This document shows positions 35,388 to 44,185 of a DNA stretch of 64,000 nt, piece after piece. A model generated the notes under the pieces. The model saw only the letters and a program-made list of their open reading frames with translations, made no database searches and had not been told where the DNA came from. The stretch comes from Burkholderiales bacterium Ga0077543 (GTDB taxonomy: Bacteria; Pseudomonadota; Gammaproteobacteria; Burkholderiales; Burkholderiaceae_C): the NCBI GenBank assembly GCA_001464055.1, contig LNET01000044.1, forward strand, positions 1-64,000. The letters run 5' to 3'. A program made the translations under genes and the position numbers. Within the stretch, counting starts at the first letter, position 1. The number at the start of each line of letters is the position of its first letter.

Positions 35388-36368
35388 TCAGTTGGTCTTC
35401 TTGGCGCGTTCGGCCGCCAGGCGCTTCTCGGCGCCGGCCTGCAGGGCGTCCAGCTGCTCACGAAAGCCCTTCGGGTCGACCAGGGGGTGCGGGTCGCCGG
35501 GCTTGCGGCCCTTGATCAGCTCCTTGGCCTCGGTCAGCCCGTTGGAAAAGGCGTGCGTGGTGAGATGCGTGGTCACCGGGTCGCTGCCGTCTTCGGTGAG
35601 CTTGCGGATGCGCTGCAGGCTGGCGATGAAGGCTTCCACCTGTTCGGGCCCCTTGATGGCGTTGAGCCCCAGGCCGCCCACCGTGAAGGCGCGATGGCGG
35701 CGCCCGCCGTCGAAAGCGTCGAAGGCGAAGGAGGCCGTGCCCATGGTGTGGCCGGGGGTCTCGAAAGCCTGCAGCTTCACGTCACCGACCTGCAGCACCT
35801 GGGCGTCGGCCAGCACCATGTCCTTGTCGATCATGGCCCATTCGTTGGGGCGGCCGACGGTCTGCGCCGCGGCTTCGGCCGCTTCGCGCCAGCCCTCGGC
35901 CGTCATCGCGAAGCGCGCCTGCGGCAAGGCGGCCTTCAGGCGTGCGGCGCCGCCGGCGTGGTCGAAGTGGCCGTGGGTGATGACGACCTGGCGGATGTCC
36001 TTCGGGTCGAAGCCGAGCTGGCGGATATGGTCCAGCATCGGTTCGGTGAAGGGGCCGTACAGGGTGTCGATCAGCACATGGCCCTTGGGCGAGGTGATGA
36101 GCCAGGCTGAAACCCAGCAGATGCCCACGTAGTGCACGTTGTCGAAAGCCTTGTAGGGCTCGATCTTCTGCAGCGCCGCGTTCTGCAGGAAGCGCCCCAG
36201 GTCGGGCGGCATGCGGCCGGTGTCGCCGAAGGTCTTGAACAGGGCGGCAATCGGCGCCGATTCGCAGCGCGTGGTCAGCGGGTCCTGCGCAGCGGCGTGG
36301 CCACCAGCCAGGGCGAGCAAGGCCGTGCACAGCGTGCTGGCGAACAGATGGCGGGGCTGTTGGGGCAT
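35388..36368 (-). CDS. Exported MBL-fold hydrolase, subclass B3-like
   Basis: A 326-residue periplasmic metallo-beta-lactamase-fold protein. The signal peptide is residues 1-26 (ending HAAAQ). The zinc motif THGHFDHAGG (HxHxDH) is near residue 120 and the later TPGHTMG near 195 supplies the third His; both are as in B3 enzymes. Whether it hydrolyses beta-lactams, lactones or thioesters cannot be told, but as first gene of a catabolic run an ester or lactone hydrolase role is attractive. AGGAG precedes the ATG at 36368; an earlier in-frame ATG lacks this. Confidence 0.78.
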   Translation of the reverse strand: MPQQPRHLFASTLCTALLALAGGHAAAQDPLTTRCESAPIAALFKTFGDTGRMPPDLGRFLQNAALQKIEPYKAFDNVHYVGICWVSAWLITSPKGHVLIDTLYGPFTEPMLDHIRQLGFDPKDIRQVVITHGHFDHAGGAARLKAALPQARFAMTAEGWREAAEAAAQTVGRPNEWAMIDKDMVLADAQVLQVGDVKLQAFETPGHTMGTASFAFDAFDGGRRHRAFTVGGLGLNAIKGPEQVEAFIASLQRIRKLTEDGSDPVTTHLTTHAFSNGLTEAKELIKGRKPGDPHPLVDPKGFREQLDALQAGAEKRLAAERAKKTN

Positions 36369-36510
36369 GGCGGGTCTCCTGTGGGGCATGGCGCTTCCGC
36401 GAGCGCGGTCGAACGGCTTGCCTTGGGCGCGGCCGGCTGGCGCGTTCAGAGATGAGGGCGCAGTGTCGGGGCCGGTGCCGACCCCCACAACCAATGCTTC
36501 CAGGGATTTT

Positions 36511-36529
36511 CACAAGCGCTGCTTGATAA
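36511..36529 (-). promoter_or_regulatory. Candidate LysR operator, copy 1
   Basis: Read on the minus strand this is TTATCAA, seven bases, then TTGTG, an interrupted inverted repeat. It lies 8 bases before the LysR start codon and in the divergent gap to the MBL-led operon. A very similar element lies before hpaH at 37496-37515. Confidence 0.5.
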
Positions 36530-36536
36530 TGCGGCC

Positions 36537-37457
36537 ATGCCCCTGACCCGCTTCACCCTGCGCCAGATCGAGGCCTTCATCGCCGTGGCCGAGGTGCACA
36601 GCTTCACCGTGGCCGCCTCGCGCCTGGGGCTCACCGCGCAGGCGGTGAGCCAGCTGGTGGCCGAGCTCGAAGCCGTGCTGGGATTCCGCCTGTTCGACCG
36701 CACCACGCGCCGGGTGGCGCTGTCCAGCGCCGGCCGCGACTTTCTCGGTTCCGCCGCCACGCTGCTGCGCCATGTGCACGCCGCCGACAGCGCGGCCGAC
36801 GACGTGCGCAACCGGGCCTCGGGCGTGGTGCGGGTGGGTGCACCGCTGGTGCTGGCGTCGATTGCGCTGCCGGCTGCCATCCGTGACTACCAGAAGCACC
36901 GTCCCAAGGTGGTGGTGCGGGTGCGCGACGTGCCGGTCGACCAGCTGGTCGACCGGGTGGCCGACGGCGATGTCGACCTGTCGATCGGGCCCGACCGCGC
37001 CTGCGGCCATACCGTCACCGCGACACCGCTGTTCGACAGCGCCTGGGTGCTGTGGTGCGCGCCCGGCCACGCGCTGGCGCGGCGGCGTCGCGCCATCAAG
37101 TGGTCCGAACTGGCCGGCGTGGCCATCGTCGCGGCCGGCCGCGACCATGAACACAGCGTGGCGCAGATGCACCACGAAACCCCCGCCGGCACCCGCGTCA
37201 CGCCAGTGGACGTGGTGGACAACATCTCCACGGCCATGGGCATTGCCGCCCAGGGGCTGGCGGTGACGCTGGCGCCGGCCTACGTGGGCGTGCTGGCGCG
37301 TTCCTTCGGCCTGAGCATGCGCCGCGTGGTGGCGCCGGAATCGATGCGCACGGTGTGCCTGTATGCGCCCGCCGTGCGCACCATGTCGCCGGCCGCCGAG
37401 GGCTTCGGCGAATTCCTGGCCGGCTGGATCAAGACCTGGCAGGCCTCGTCGCCTTGA
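36537..37457 (+). CDS. LysR family transcriptional regulator of the aromatic cluster
   Basis: A 306-residue LysR-type regulator. The winged helix-turn-helix is in residues 4-65 (FTLRQIEAFIAVAEVHSF, then LTAQAVSQLVAELE, then RLFDRTTRRVALSSAG) and the effector-binding domain begins near 92 (GVVRVGAPLVLASIALPA). It sits between the minus-strand catabolic operon and the plus-strand hpaH gene, the classic place for a pathway activator. Self-repression and activation of both flanks through the paired inverted repeats is inferred. The inducer is presumably a pathway aromatic or ring-cleavage product. Confidence 0.9.
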   Translation: MPLTRFTLRQIEAFIAVAEVHSFTVAASRLGLTAQAVSQLVAELEAVLGFRLFDRTTRRVALSSAGRDFLGSAATLLRHVHAADSAADDVRNRASGVVRVGAPLVLASIALPAAIRDYQKHRPKVVVRVRDVPVDQLVDRVADGDVDLSIGPDRACGHTVTATPLFDSAWVLWCAPGHALARRRRAIKWSELAGVAIVAAGRDHEHSVAQMHHETPAGTRVTPVDVVDNISTAMGIAAQGLAVTLAPAYVGVLARSFGLSMRRVVAPESMRTVCLYAPAVRTMSPAAEGFGEFLAGWIKTWQASSP

Positions 37458-37495
37458 ACTGGCACCGCGGGGCTGGCACCGCAGCACGCAGCGCT

Positions 37496-37515
37496 TTATC
37501 AATCGTTGCTTGAAA
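37496..37515 (+). promoter_or_regulatory. Candidate LysR operator, copy 2
   Basis: TTATCAA, seven bases, then TTGAAA, a TCAA/TTGA inverted repeat with the same arm sequence and spacing as the element before the LysR gene. It lies about 95 bases upstream of the hpaH start and 39 bases after the LysR stop, where an activator site would be expected. Confidence 0.5.
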
Positions 37516-37609
37516 GCAGCTGGCAATCGCTTGCTTGTGCCCGGCTCCGGCCCTGCCCACACTTCCGCGCACCGAAGGCGCAGGCGACGCCGGCAAACCA
37601 GGGCCCCCG

Positions 37610-38410
37610 ATGGAGACACAGCAGCACGACAGCCTGGCACGCGAACTGGACGAGTCCGAGCGCAGCCGCGTGCAGATCGAGCAGTTCTCGCGCCGCTTCC
37701 CCGGCATGACCATCGCCGACAGCTACGCCATCCAGCGCGCCTGGGTCGCGCTGCAGAAGGCGCAGGGCCGGCGCGTCATCGGGCACAAGATCGGCCTGAC
37801 CTCGCGTGCCATGCAGCTGGCCTCGCAGATCACCGAGCCCGACTACGGCACCCTGCTCGACAGCATGCTGCTGCGCGACGGCGGCGAGGTCGAGGCTTCG
37901 CGCTTCATCAAGCCGCGGCTGGAAGTCGAGTTCGCCTTCGTGCTGGCCCGGCCCTTGGCCGGACCGGGCGTGACGCTGCTCGACGTGCTGAATGCCACCG
38001 ACCATGTGGTGCCTGCGCTGGAGCTGATCGACGCCCGCATCGAACAGTTCGACCGCCACACCCAGGCCCCGCGCCAGGTGCTCGACACGATTGCCGACAA
38101 CGCCGCCAACGCCGGCATCGTCTACGGCGGCCGGCCGATGCGCCCCGACGCGCAGGACTGGCGCTGGGCCGGCGCGCTGCTGTTCAAAAATGGCGTCGTC
38201 GAGGAAAGCGGCCTGGGCGCGGCGGTGCTGAACCACCCGGCCAACGGTGTGGCCTGGCTGGCCAACAAGCTGGCCGCGCACGGCGAAAGCCTGGCGGCGG
38301 GCGAGATCGTGCTGGGCGGCAGCTTCACCCGGCCGGTGGCCTGCGCCGCGGGCGACACCTTCCATGCCGACTACGGCCGGCTCGGGTCGATTTCGCTGCG
38401 TTTCGTGTAG
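37610..38410 (+). CDS. hpaH: 2-oxo-hept-4-ene-1,7-dioate hydratase (HpaH family)
   Basis: A 266-residue hydratase/decarboxylase of the HpaH/MhpD/FAH-like group; E. coli HpaH is 267 residues. It adds water to the 2-oxohepta-dienedioate formed after decarboxylation in homoprotocatechuate breakdown. Landmarks are [12 protein letters not shown] near residue 60, the acidic metal site [12 protein letters not shown] near 105, [11 protein letters not shown] near 163 and [10 protein letters not shown] near 245. The ATG at 37610 gives the family length; an earlier start would add 25 residues of unrelated sequence. It is transcribed in the same direction as the LysR gene and separated from the other hpa-like genes by it. 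Confidence 0.85.
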   Translation: METQQHDSLARELDESERSRVQIEQFSRRFPGMTIADSYAIQRAWVALQKAQGRRVIGHKIGLTSRAMQLASQITEPDYGTLLDSMLLRDGGEVEASRFIKPRLEVEFAFVLARPLAGPGVTLLDVLNATDHVVPALELIDARIEQFDRHTQAPRQVLDTIADNAANAGIVYGGRPMRPDAQDWRWAGALLFKNGVVEESGLGAAVLNHPANGVAWLANKLAAHGESLAAGEIVLGGSFTRPVACAAGDTFHADYGRLGSISLRFV

Positions 38411-38503
38411 CGGGCGGCGCTGATTCCTGCGCCATCCTTCTTGCGCCCTGGGCCCGGGCGGGCGTTCCTTCGCGGCCGCTCCGCCTGAAGCCCGCTGCCA
38501 GGC

Positions 38504-39028
38504 TCATTCCTGTCGCTTGTCGCGCGTCAGTCGCTCCGCAAACGAGATGCCGATGGCCGACAGCACGAAGGTGAAGTGGATCACCGCCACCATCGTCACG
38601 ATCTGGATGTTCTCGAGGTTCAGGTCACCGCTGAGGTAGGTCTTCAGCGCGTGGACCCCGGAGATGGAAATGATCGCGAAGGCCAGCTTGAGCTTCAGGT
38701 TGTAGGTGTTGACATGGTCCAGCCAGTCGGGCTTCTTGATGTTCTTCGCATCGAAGTGCCCCGTCGTCACGAACAGCGAGACGCCGGCCAGCGCGACCAC
38801 CCAGACCAGCTGGGCCACCATCGTCATGTCCACGAGTTCGAGCACTTTGATGATCAGGTCGATCTTCGCCAGGTCCTCGAACAGCAGGGTGGTCATCAGC
38901 TTGTAGGTCTCGAACAGGAACTTGCCGAGGATGCCGAAGATGATGGCGACCAAGCCGACGTAGAAGAACAGCATCGTGAACCGCATGCCGTAAAGCAGGG
39001 TTCCGACGCCGGAGAGCAGTTTTTCCAT
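38504..39028 (-). CDS. UPF0114/YqhA-family inner membrane protein
   Basis: A 174-residue membrane protein of the TIGR00645/YqhA family, with three or four transmembrane helices (RFTMLFFYVGLVAIIFG; VAQLVWVVALAGVSLFV; IVTMVAVIHFTFVLSAIG). Family sequence features include the conserved KKPDWLDHVN loop and KLKLAFAIISISGVHALK. No function is established. The ATG at 39028 matches the family start MEKLLSG; the open frame beyond it lacks similarity. It is monocistronic, convergent with hpaH. Confidence 0.85.
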   Translation of the reverse strand: MEKLLSGVGTLLYGMRFTMLFFYVGLVAIIFGILGKFLFETYKLMTTLLFEDLAKIDLIIKVLELVDMTMVAQLVWVVALAGVSLFVTTGHFDAKNIKKPDWLDHVNTYNLKLKLAFAIISISGVHALKTYLSGDLNLENIQIVTMVAVIHFTFVLSAIGISFAERLTRDKRQE

Positions 39029-39143
39029 GGTGTTTTCTCGCGAAGAGTTGAAATCGGTCGCCGGGCTTGGGGGGAGACTACCAGCGAGCCGGCTCTGGAC
39101 AGCCCGTTCGCAGCGGCCGGCGCGGTGCTGTGAACGGAAGCAG

Positions 39144-40595
39144 CTACAAGAGGAAGTCGAACAACCAGGCCAGCGGCGCGACGAGGCGCATGCGCGTGTG
39201 CGTGTCGGCGTCGGCACCTTCGACCAGGGCCTCGTAGCCGCCGGCCCCGGCCGTGCCCAGCACCGCGCGCGACTGACGCATGCGTGCGCCGATGCTGGCC
39301 TGCACCGCCGCAGCCAGCTCGCGGTTGCCGCGGCACACCACCATCAGTTCGGCATTCAGGTTGGCCGAGCGGGGGTCGACGTTGTAGGTGCCGATGGCCA
39401 CCGTGTGGTCGTCGAACACGGCGCGCTTGGCATGCACGCCCCAGCGTGGCGAAGCCGAGGCACGTGCACTGCCGGCCGGCGGCGCGCCCTGGTAGGCCCA
39501 GACCTCGGTCAGCGGCAGGTTCAGCCGGTGCAGCACGTTGGCCAGGCTGGCCACGGTGTAGAAGGCGTCGGTGGAATTCAGGCCGTTGGTCAGGAACTGC
39601 AGCTTCACGCCGCGCCGGGCCAGCGCGTCGAGCACGGCCACGCCATCGTCGCGCAGCACCAGGTAAGGGGTCTCGATCACGATCTGCCGGCGGGCTTGCT
39701 GCGACAGCCGCGTGAGTTCCTGGTAGACCCGGCGTCGCTCCACGCCCGAGCCCGGGTAGTCGGTGACGAAATGCAGGTCGTGGCAGGTGCTGGGTGCGTG
39801 CTGCAGCGGGTGCTGCTGCAGTTCGGCCAGCAAGGCCAGCATGCGGGGTTCGGCCGCGCCCAGCAGCGCAGGGCCCTGTGTCGCCGGCGTGCCGGCGGCC
39901 ACCTCGTGGGGCTGCGTCACCCAGTCCGACGCCCAGTAAAGCTCGAAGCTGTCGCTGATGGCGGCCGCCACCGGCCCTTCGATCAGCAGGTCGCTGTCGA
40001 GGAAGTTGTAGCGTGGCGACAGGTCGAAGTAGTCGTCGCCGATGTTGCGCCCGCCGACGATGGCGGCTTGGCGGTCCACCACCAACAGCTTGCGGTGGGT
40101 ACGGTGGTTCACGGCGAAGAAGCGCAGCAGCACGGCCGTGTTGTAGTAGCGCACCTGCACACCCGCGGCGGCCAGTTCGGCGGCCAGGTGCGGGGCCAGC
40201 TTGAACACCGGCAGCGAGAAGTCCACCAGCAGCCGCACCTGCACGCCCTGGGCGGCCTTGCGCGCCAGGGCCTGCGTCACCAGGCGGCTGGCGGTGTCGA
40301 CTTCGTAGATGAAGAATTCCAGCTCGATGGAACGCTGCGCCTGTTCGATCAGCCGCAGGCGTTCGGCCAGCGAGTCGAAGCCTTCGTCCAGCAGCACCAG
40401 GCTGTGGGGTTCACGTGAACGCACGTCGATCGAGGCATGCGTGGGGGCCTGGCCCAGCCACTGCCGTTCGCTGGCTTCCTGAATGCCGATGAAGGCCGCA
40501 ACCAGCGCCAGCGGCAGGCCCACGACCGCTGCCAGCGTGCCGATGCCCAGCCACTTCAGCGCCCTGCGCCAGCGCGGTGGTCTGGTCAGTGGCAT
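39144..40595 (-). CDS. Phospholipase D-family protein, cardiolipin synthase-like
   Basis: A 483-residue membrane-anchored protein with two HKD motifs: HRKLLVVDRQAAIVGGRN near residue 185 and HAKRAVFDDHTVAIGTYN near 400, each H-x-K-x4-D. An N-terminal hydrophobic segment (about 14-36) anchors it to the inner membrane with the catalytic domain outside. Full pairs of HKD motifs mean a transphosphatidylase or phospholipase; resemblance is to ClsC-like cardiolipin synthases. The ATG at 40595 lies just before the basic stretch and membrane helix; no strong ribosome binding site is visible. Confidence 0.82.
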   Translation of the reverse strand: MPLTRPPRWRRALKWLGIGTLAAVVGLPLALVAAFIGIQEASERQWLGQAPTHASIDVRSREPHSLVLLDEGFDSLAERLRLIEQAQRSIELEFFIYEVDTASRLVTQALARKAAQGVQVRLLVDFSLPVFKLAPHLAAELAAAGVQVRYYNTAVLLRFFAVNHRTHRKLLVVDRQAAIVGGRNIGDDYFDLSPRYNFLDSDLLIEGPVAAAISDSFELYWASDWVTQPHEVAAGTPATQGPALLGAAEPRMLALLAELQQHPLQHAPSTCHDLHFVTDYPGSGVERRRVYQELTRLSQQARRQIVIETPYLVLRDDGVAVLDALARRGVKLQFLTNGLNSTDAFYTVASLANVLHRLNLPLTEVWAYQGAPPAGSARASASPRWGVHAKRAVFDDHTVAIGTYNVDPRSANLNAELMVVCRGNRELAAAVQASIGARMRQSRAVLGTAGAGGYEALVEGADADTHTRMRLVAPLAWLFDFLL

Positions 40596-41017
40596 CGGGC
40601 CGTGCCGCGCTGCAAGGCGGGCCACGTGTGGGCCAGGAGGCGCAGAACGGGGTTGAACATGGTAGCTGGATTCTCGCACCCGGGTGCTTCGAACGGTGCC
40701 GTGCGGCGGGCCTGCAGGGGCTCGTGCAGCCTCCGAAAAGCACGGGGTTCCGGGCCCTGTTCTGGCTGTTCCACAGACACGCCGAAGCCCGGCATGCGAG
40801 CGGCCTTGGCCGCATCGACAAACGCTCGTGCAAGGCGTCAGGAGTTCACGGCCTGGCCCACCCACCCGAAGGTGGGCATGGCTCCAGCGGGTAGATCACC
40901 TTCAGAATATGTGGACATTCGGGCCTGTCGAGGCGGGCCAGTTTTGTCTGCTTCACACCGGTCTGCCGGGCCCATCGCCCGCCGGCAGTTCAAGCCTCTT
41001 CATCGAAGGACGATTTC
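40596..41017. other. Intergenic region between pld-like gene and telA
   Basis: A 422-base divergent gap. No credible gene, tRNA or repeat is seen; open frames here have a composition typical of chance in GC-rich DNA. The AT-richer stretch around 40900-40920 (TTCAGAATATGTGG) is the likeliest place for the telA promoter, but no convincing -35/-10 pair was found. Confidence 0.4.
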
Positions 41018-42226
41018 ATGACCGCTTCGGCTTCCGCCACGGCCCCGGCCCCGCTTGCCTTCCAGTTGACGCCGCCGGAAGTGATCCAGGCCGTGCCGCC
41101 GCAGGTGGCCCGCAGTGCGGTGCCGCTGCCGCCGGCCACCGTGGCCGCGGTCGACGACCAGGTCGACCGCTTCATTGCCGGCCTGCTGACCGAAGACCTG
41201 CAGAGCGAGGGTTTCCGCGCCAAGCTCGACAGCGCCTTTGCGCTGGGCCGCGAAGAGGTGTCGGTGGCCGCCAGCCTGATGCAGGGCCGCTTCATGGAAC
41301 GCAACTTCATCGGCATGGAAGACAGTGCCGCCTTCAAGGCCGTGCGCGAGATGCGCGGCTACCTGGACGACCTGAACCCGGGCAATGAAGGCGACCTGTT
41401 CCAGCCCAACAAGCTGCTGGGCCTGATTCCCTGGGGCAACCGGCTGCGCAGCTACTTCCGCAAGTACCAGGAGGTGGGCGGCCAGCTGGACAAGACCATG
41501 CAGCAGCTGTACGCCGCGCGCGACGACATGCAGCGCGACGTCGTCGAGATCGATGCCACCCGCACCAAGCTGTGGGATGGCATGCAGAAGCTGGCCGGGG
41601 CCATCCAGTTCGCCGAGAAGCTGGACGCCAAGCTGTTCGCCAAGGTCGAATCGCTGAAGGCAAGCGACCCGCTGCGCGCCAAGGCGCTGGAGCAGGAAGT
41701 GCTGTTCTACGCACGGCAGAACCTGCAGGACATGCTGACCCAGCAGGCCGTGTGCACCAACGGCTACCTGGCGCTGGACGTGCTGAAGAAGACCGGCCGC
41801 GAAATGATGAACGGCTGCACCCGGGTGGCCACCACCGGCATGAGCGCCCTGGCCGTGGCCCAGACCGTGGCGCGCGCCACCGGCAACCAGATCCAGGTGA
41901 TGACCATGCTGTCGGGCGTGAACGAGACGATCGAGGGGCTGATTGCCGAGACCGGGCGCCAGCTCAACACCCATGTCGACAAGACCACCCAGTTCGCGCA
42001 GAACCCGATGGTCGGCATGGAAAAGCTCAAGGAAATGTTCGACCAGACCTACCAGGCCATGGACGCGATGGACACCTTCCGCAGCAAGGCCATCGACGTG
42101 ATGGGCCAGAACAACGCGCTGATCGCCGCCGAGATCAAGCGTTCTGAACAGTACATCGACAAGGTGCGCATGGAGCACGCCCGCCAGGCCACCAGTGAAG
42201 CGCTGGCCGGGCCAGTGCGGCTCTGA
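41018..42226 (+). CDS. telA: TelA-family toxic anion resistance protein
   Basis: A 402-residue cytosolic coiled-coil protein of the TelA/KlaA family, linked to tellurite and other envelope-stress resistance. The long helical core includes NKLLGLIPWGNRLRSYFRKY near residue 127, a strongly conserved family block, and LEQEVLFYARQNLQDMLTQQ near 225. No membrane segment is present. It is followed by a YiaAB membrane protein and faces an unknown membrane protein, a grouping seen around TelA in other bacteria. It has an extended Ala/Pro-rich N-terminus of about 40 residues. Confidence 0.9.
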   Translation: MTASASATAPAPLAFQLTPPEVIQAVPPQVARSAVPLPPATVAAVDDQVDRFIAGLLTEDLQSEGFRAKLDSAFALGREEVSVAASLMQGRFMERNFIGMEDSAAFKAVREMRGYLDDLNPGNEGDLFQPNKLLGLIPWGNRLRSYFRKYQEVGGQLDKTMQQLYAARDDMQRDVVEIDATRTKLWDGMQKLAGAIQFAEKLDAKLFAKVESLKASDPLRAKALEQEVLFYARQNLQDMLTQQAVCTNGYLALDVLKKTGREMMNGCTRVATTGMSALAVAQTVARATGNQIQVMTMLSGVNETIEGLIAETGRQLNTHVDKTTQFAQNPMVGMEKLKEMFDQTYQAMDAMDTFRSKAIDVMGQNNALIAAEIKRSEQYIDKVRMEHARQATSEALAGPVRL

Positions 42227-42292
42227 GCGCGCAGGCCACCCTCACCATTTTTTTGACCGCCTGCAGCGCAGGCATAACGAAGGAAACCCGAC

Positions 42293-42763
42293 ATGACGAC
42301 TCGATACGTGGTGCAGCGCGACACCCGCGGCTGGCGCACGCAGGTGTGGGCCTCGTTTGGGCTCGCCTTCCTGTGCTCGGCCGTCGGCGTGCTGCGCCTG
42401 CCCGGGCAGGAACTCGACCGGGCCTTCCTGGCCATCGGCATGTTTTTCTGCCTGTTCGCCACCTTCGCCGTGGCCAAGACCACGCGCGACAACCGCGACG
42501 GCCAGGTCGACACCAGTGCCTGGGTGATGACGGTGTGGGTGGCCTTCGCCGCGGCGGTGATGCTGACCGCCTGGGGCCTGTACCGCATGAAGATCGAGGA
42601 ATGGCAGAAGTACTACATGCTGGTGACCTGGCTGTTCCTGATCAGCTCCAGCTTCACCCTGGCCAAGATGATGCGTGACGAGCAGGAAGCCAGCCTGCTG
42701 GAGCGGCGTGCCGCCGCGGCGCGTGAAGGCCGCGCGGAAGCCGGCGGCCAGCAGCGGGCCTGA
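42293..42763 (+). CDS. YiaA/YiaB-family inner membrane protein
   Basis: A 156-residue membrane protein with two YiaAB two-helix units, that is four hydrophobic segments (WASFGLAFLCSAVGVLRLP; AFLAIGMFFCLFATFAVAKTTRD; VMTVWVAFAAAVMLTAWGL; YYMLVTWLFLISSSFTLAKMMRD). The repeated closing phrase F-x-L/V-AK-x-x-RD after the second and fourth helices is the family signature. The C-terminal tail is charged and cytosolic. It follows telA by 66 bases and is probably co-transcribed. Confidence 0.85.
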   Translation: MTTRYVVQRDTRGWRTQVWASFGLAFLCSAVGVLRLPGQELDRAFLAIGMFFCLFATFAVAKTTRDNRDGQVDTSAWVMTVWVAFAAAVMLTAWGLYRMKIEEWQKYYMLVTWLFLISSSFTLAKMMRDEQEASLLERRAAAAREGRAEAGGQQRA

Positions 42764-42824
42764 AACCCGGCCTGAACCCGGGCCGCCGCCAGGGCGGCAC
42801 ACGGTGGCCCGGCAGCGCCGGCCT

Positions 42825-43622
42825 TCAGCCGCGCCGCTTGGCTTCCAGGAAGCGCTGCTGGCGCCGCAGGCCTTCGGCGGCGCTGCGGCCCAGCGCTTCT
42901 TCGCGCTGGTCGACCTCGGCCTGCAGCAGCGCCAGCTGGCGCGACAGCAGGGCTTCGGCGCTTTCGCCCTGGCCCACCGCGGCTGAATGGCGCTGCGCTG
43001 CGGGCACGCGCAGATAGGCTTCGAGCGAATCGGGGACGTAGCGGCGCAGGCATTCCTGCAGGTACATGCGGTGTTCCAGCGTGAAGTGCTCGTCGGTCGA
43101 AGCGCTGGCCGCGCGCGTGCCCACCCGCACCAGGCTGTCCTTCAAGCCCAGCAGCTGCCTTGACAGGGCCTCGCCCAGTTCGACCGAGGCCAGTTCCAGC
43201 GCGGTGTCGAAGCGAAGCAGCGCGGCTTCGTCGAACAGCGGCGCCGCGGCACCCAGGGCCTGCGGCGCGCCGCGGCGGCGCGACCACCAGGCCAGCCCGG
43301 CCAGGCCGCCGACCAGCAGGCCCGCGCCCGGCACCGCCAGCGCAGGCGAGGTCTGGATGGCGCCCAGCAGCAGCAGCACCGCACCCGCGGCGGCGCCGAC
43401 GGCGCTGCCGATCTGCGCCGGGTGGGTGGGCCGCTGCGTGGCCGGCATGCCGGCCTGCATCTGGGCCCGCATGGGCGAGCCCAGCAGGTGGCGGGCATGC
43501 ACGCGCTGCACCCGGGCCAGGGCTTCTTCGCTCACGGCCGCGGGTGCCAGGTCTTCGCGCCGGGCTTGGCGCAGGTTCACCGGGCCGTCGGCGCTGATGT
43601 AGCGGGGGTCGTCGTCCTTCAT
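42825..43622 (-). CDS. Uncharacterised membrane protein near telA
   Basis: A 265-residue protein with two adjacent transmembrane helices (about 71-108, AVGAAAGAVLLLLGAIQT and VPGAGLLVGGLAGLAWW) and a helical cytosolic domain; the last 50 residues form a coiled coil (LLSRQLALLQAEVDQREEAL). A conserved-looking stretch LQECLRRYVPDSLEAYL recalls helical partners of TelA such as XpaC-like proteins, but that is tentative. It is convergent with the yiaAB gene and presumably acts with the TelA membrane-stress group. No enzymatic motif is seen. Confidence 0.6.
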   Translation of the reverse strand: MKDDDPRYISADGPVNLRQARREDLAPAAVSEEALARVQRVHARHLLGSPMRAQMQAGMPATQRPTHPAQIGSAVGAAAGAVLLLLGAIQTSPALAVPGAGLLVGGLAGLAWWSRRRGAPQALGAAAPLFDEAALLRFDTALELASVELGEALSRQLLGLKDSLVRVGTRAASASTDEHFTLEHRMYLQECLRRYVPDSLEAYLRVPAAQRHSAAVGQGESAEALLSRQLALLQAEVDQREEALGRSAAEGLRRQQRFLEAKRRG

Positions 43623-43790
43623 GGCGGGGGCGGGCTGCAGACCCTGCGGCCCGGGGCGGGCCGCAGAAACTTCATGCAGAAGTCAACAGGGGGAGGATGC
43701 CACGAGCGGCCGGGGTGGCGGCGTGCAGCCTGCCACCGTTTGGCCATGGCGACGCAGGCGATGGTTTCCCGCGTGCCGTGGTCAGCACCG

Positions 43791-44063
43791 TCAGGAGCGG
43801 GCAGCGGCGCCGGGCCGCGATGGCAGTTCACGCTGCGCGCGCGCCTGTTCGCGCAGCATGAAGAGATACAGGCTTTCGACCTTGGCGCGTGCCCAGGGGG
43901 TCTTGCGCAGGAACTTCAGGCTGGAGGCAACGCTGGGGTCGCTGACGAAGCAGCGCAGTGGCACCTGCCGGCCGAGTTCCGGCCAGTCGAAATGCGCCAC
44001 CAGGGCATTCAGCATCATCTCCAGCGTGACGCCGTGCAAAGGGTTGCGGGCTTGCTCGGTCAT
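43791..44063 (-). CDS. VF530/DUF2132 family DNA-binding-like protein
   Basis: A 90-residue protein matching the VF530 family: NPLHGVTLEMMLNALVAHF at residues 7-25, then RCFVSDPSVASSLKFLRKTP and WARAKVESLYL. Members are small helical proteins, structurally likened to DNA-binding folds, of unknown role. A basic/arginine tail follows. The ATG is clear and the family usually runs 70-90 residues. The 168 bases before the neighbouring gene at 43622 hold nothing recognisable. Confidence 0.85.
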   Translation of the reverse strand: MTEQARNPLHGVTLEMMLNALVAHFDWPELGRQVPLRCFVSDPSVASSLKFLRKTPWARAKVESLYLFMLREQARAQRELPSRPGAAARS

Positions 44064-44185
44064 GGCGGGTGGGTGGATGCGGGCTCGCTGTTCCGGGGAA
44101 GTTTATCGTCGGGCCGAATTCGACTGCGTCATCGGCTGGCTTGCCGGCGACACCGAAGCCGGGCTGCAGCGACAGCGGGAACCTG

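Noticed and set aside
40586..40795. Minus-strand ORF ending MFNPVLRLLAHTWPALQ just before the phospholipase D gene
   Set aside because: The plausible part is only about 24 codons, has no recognised family and overlaps the start of the real gene.
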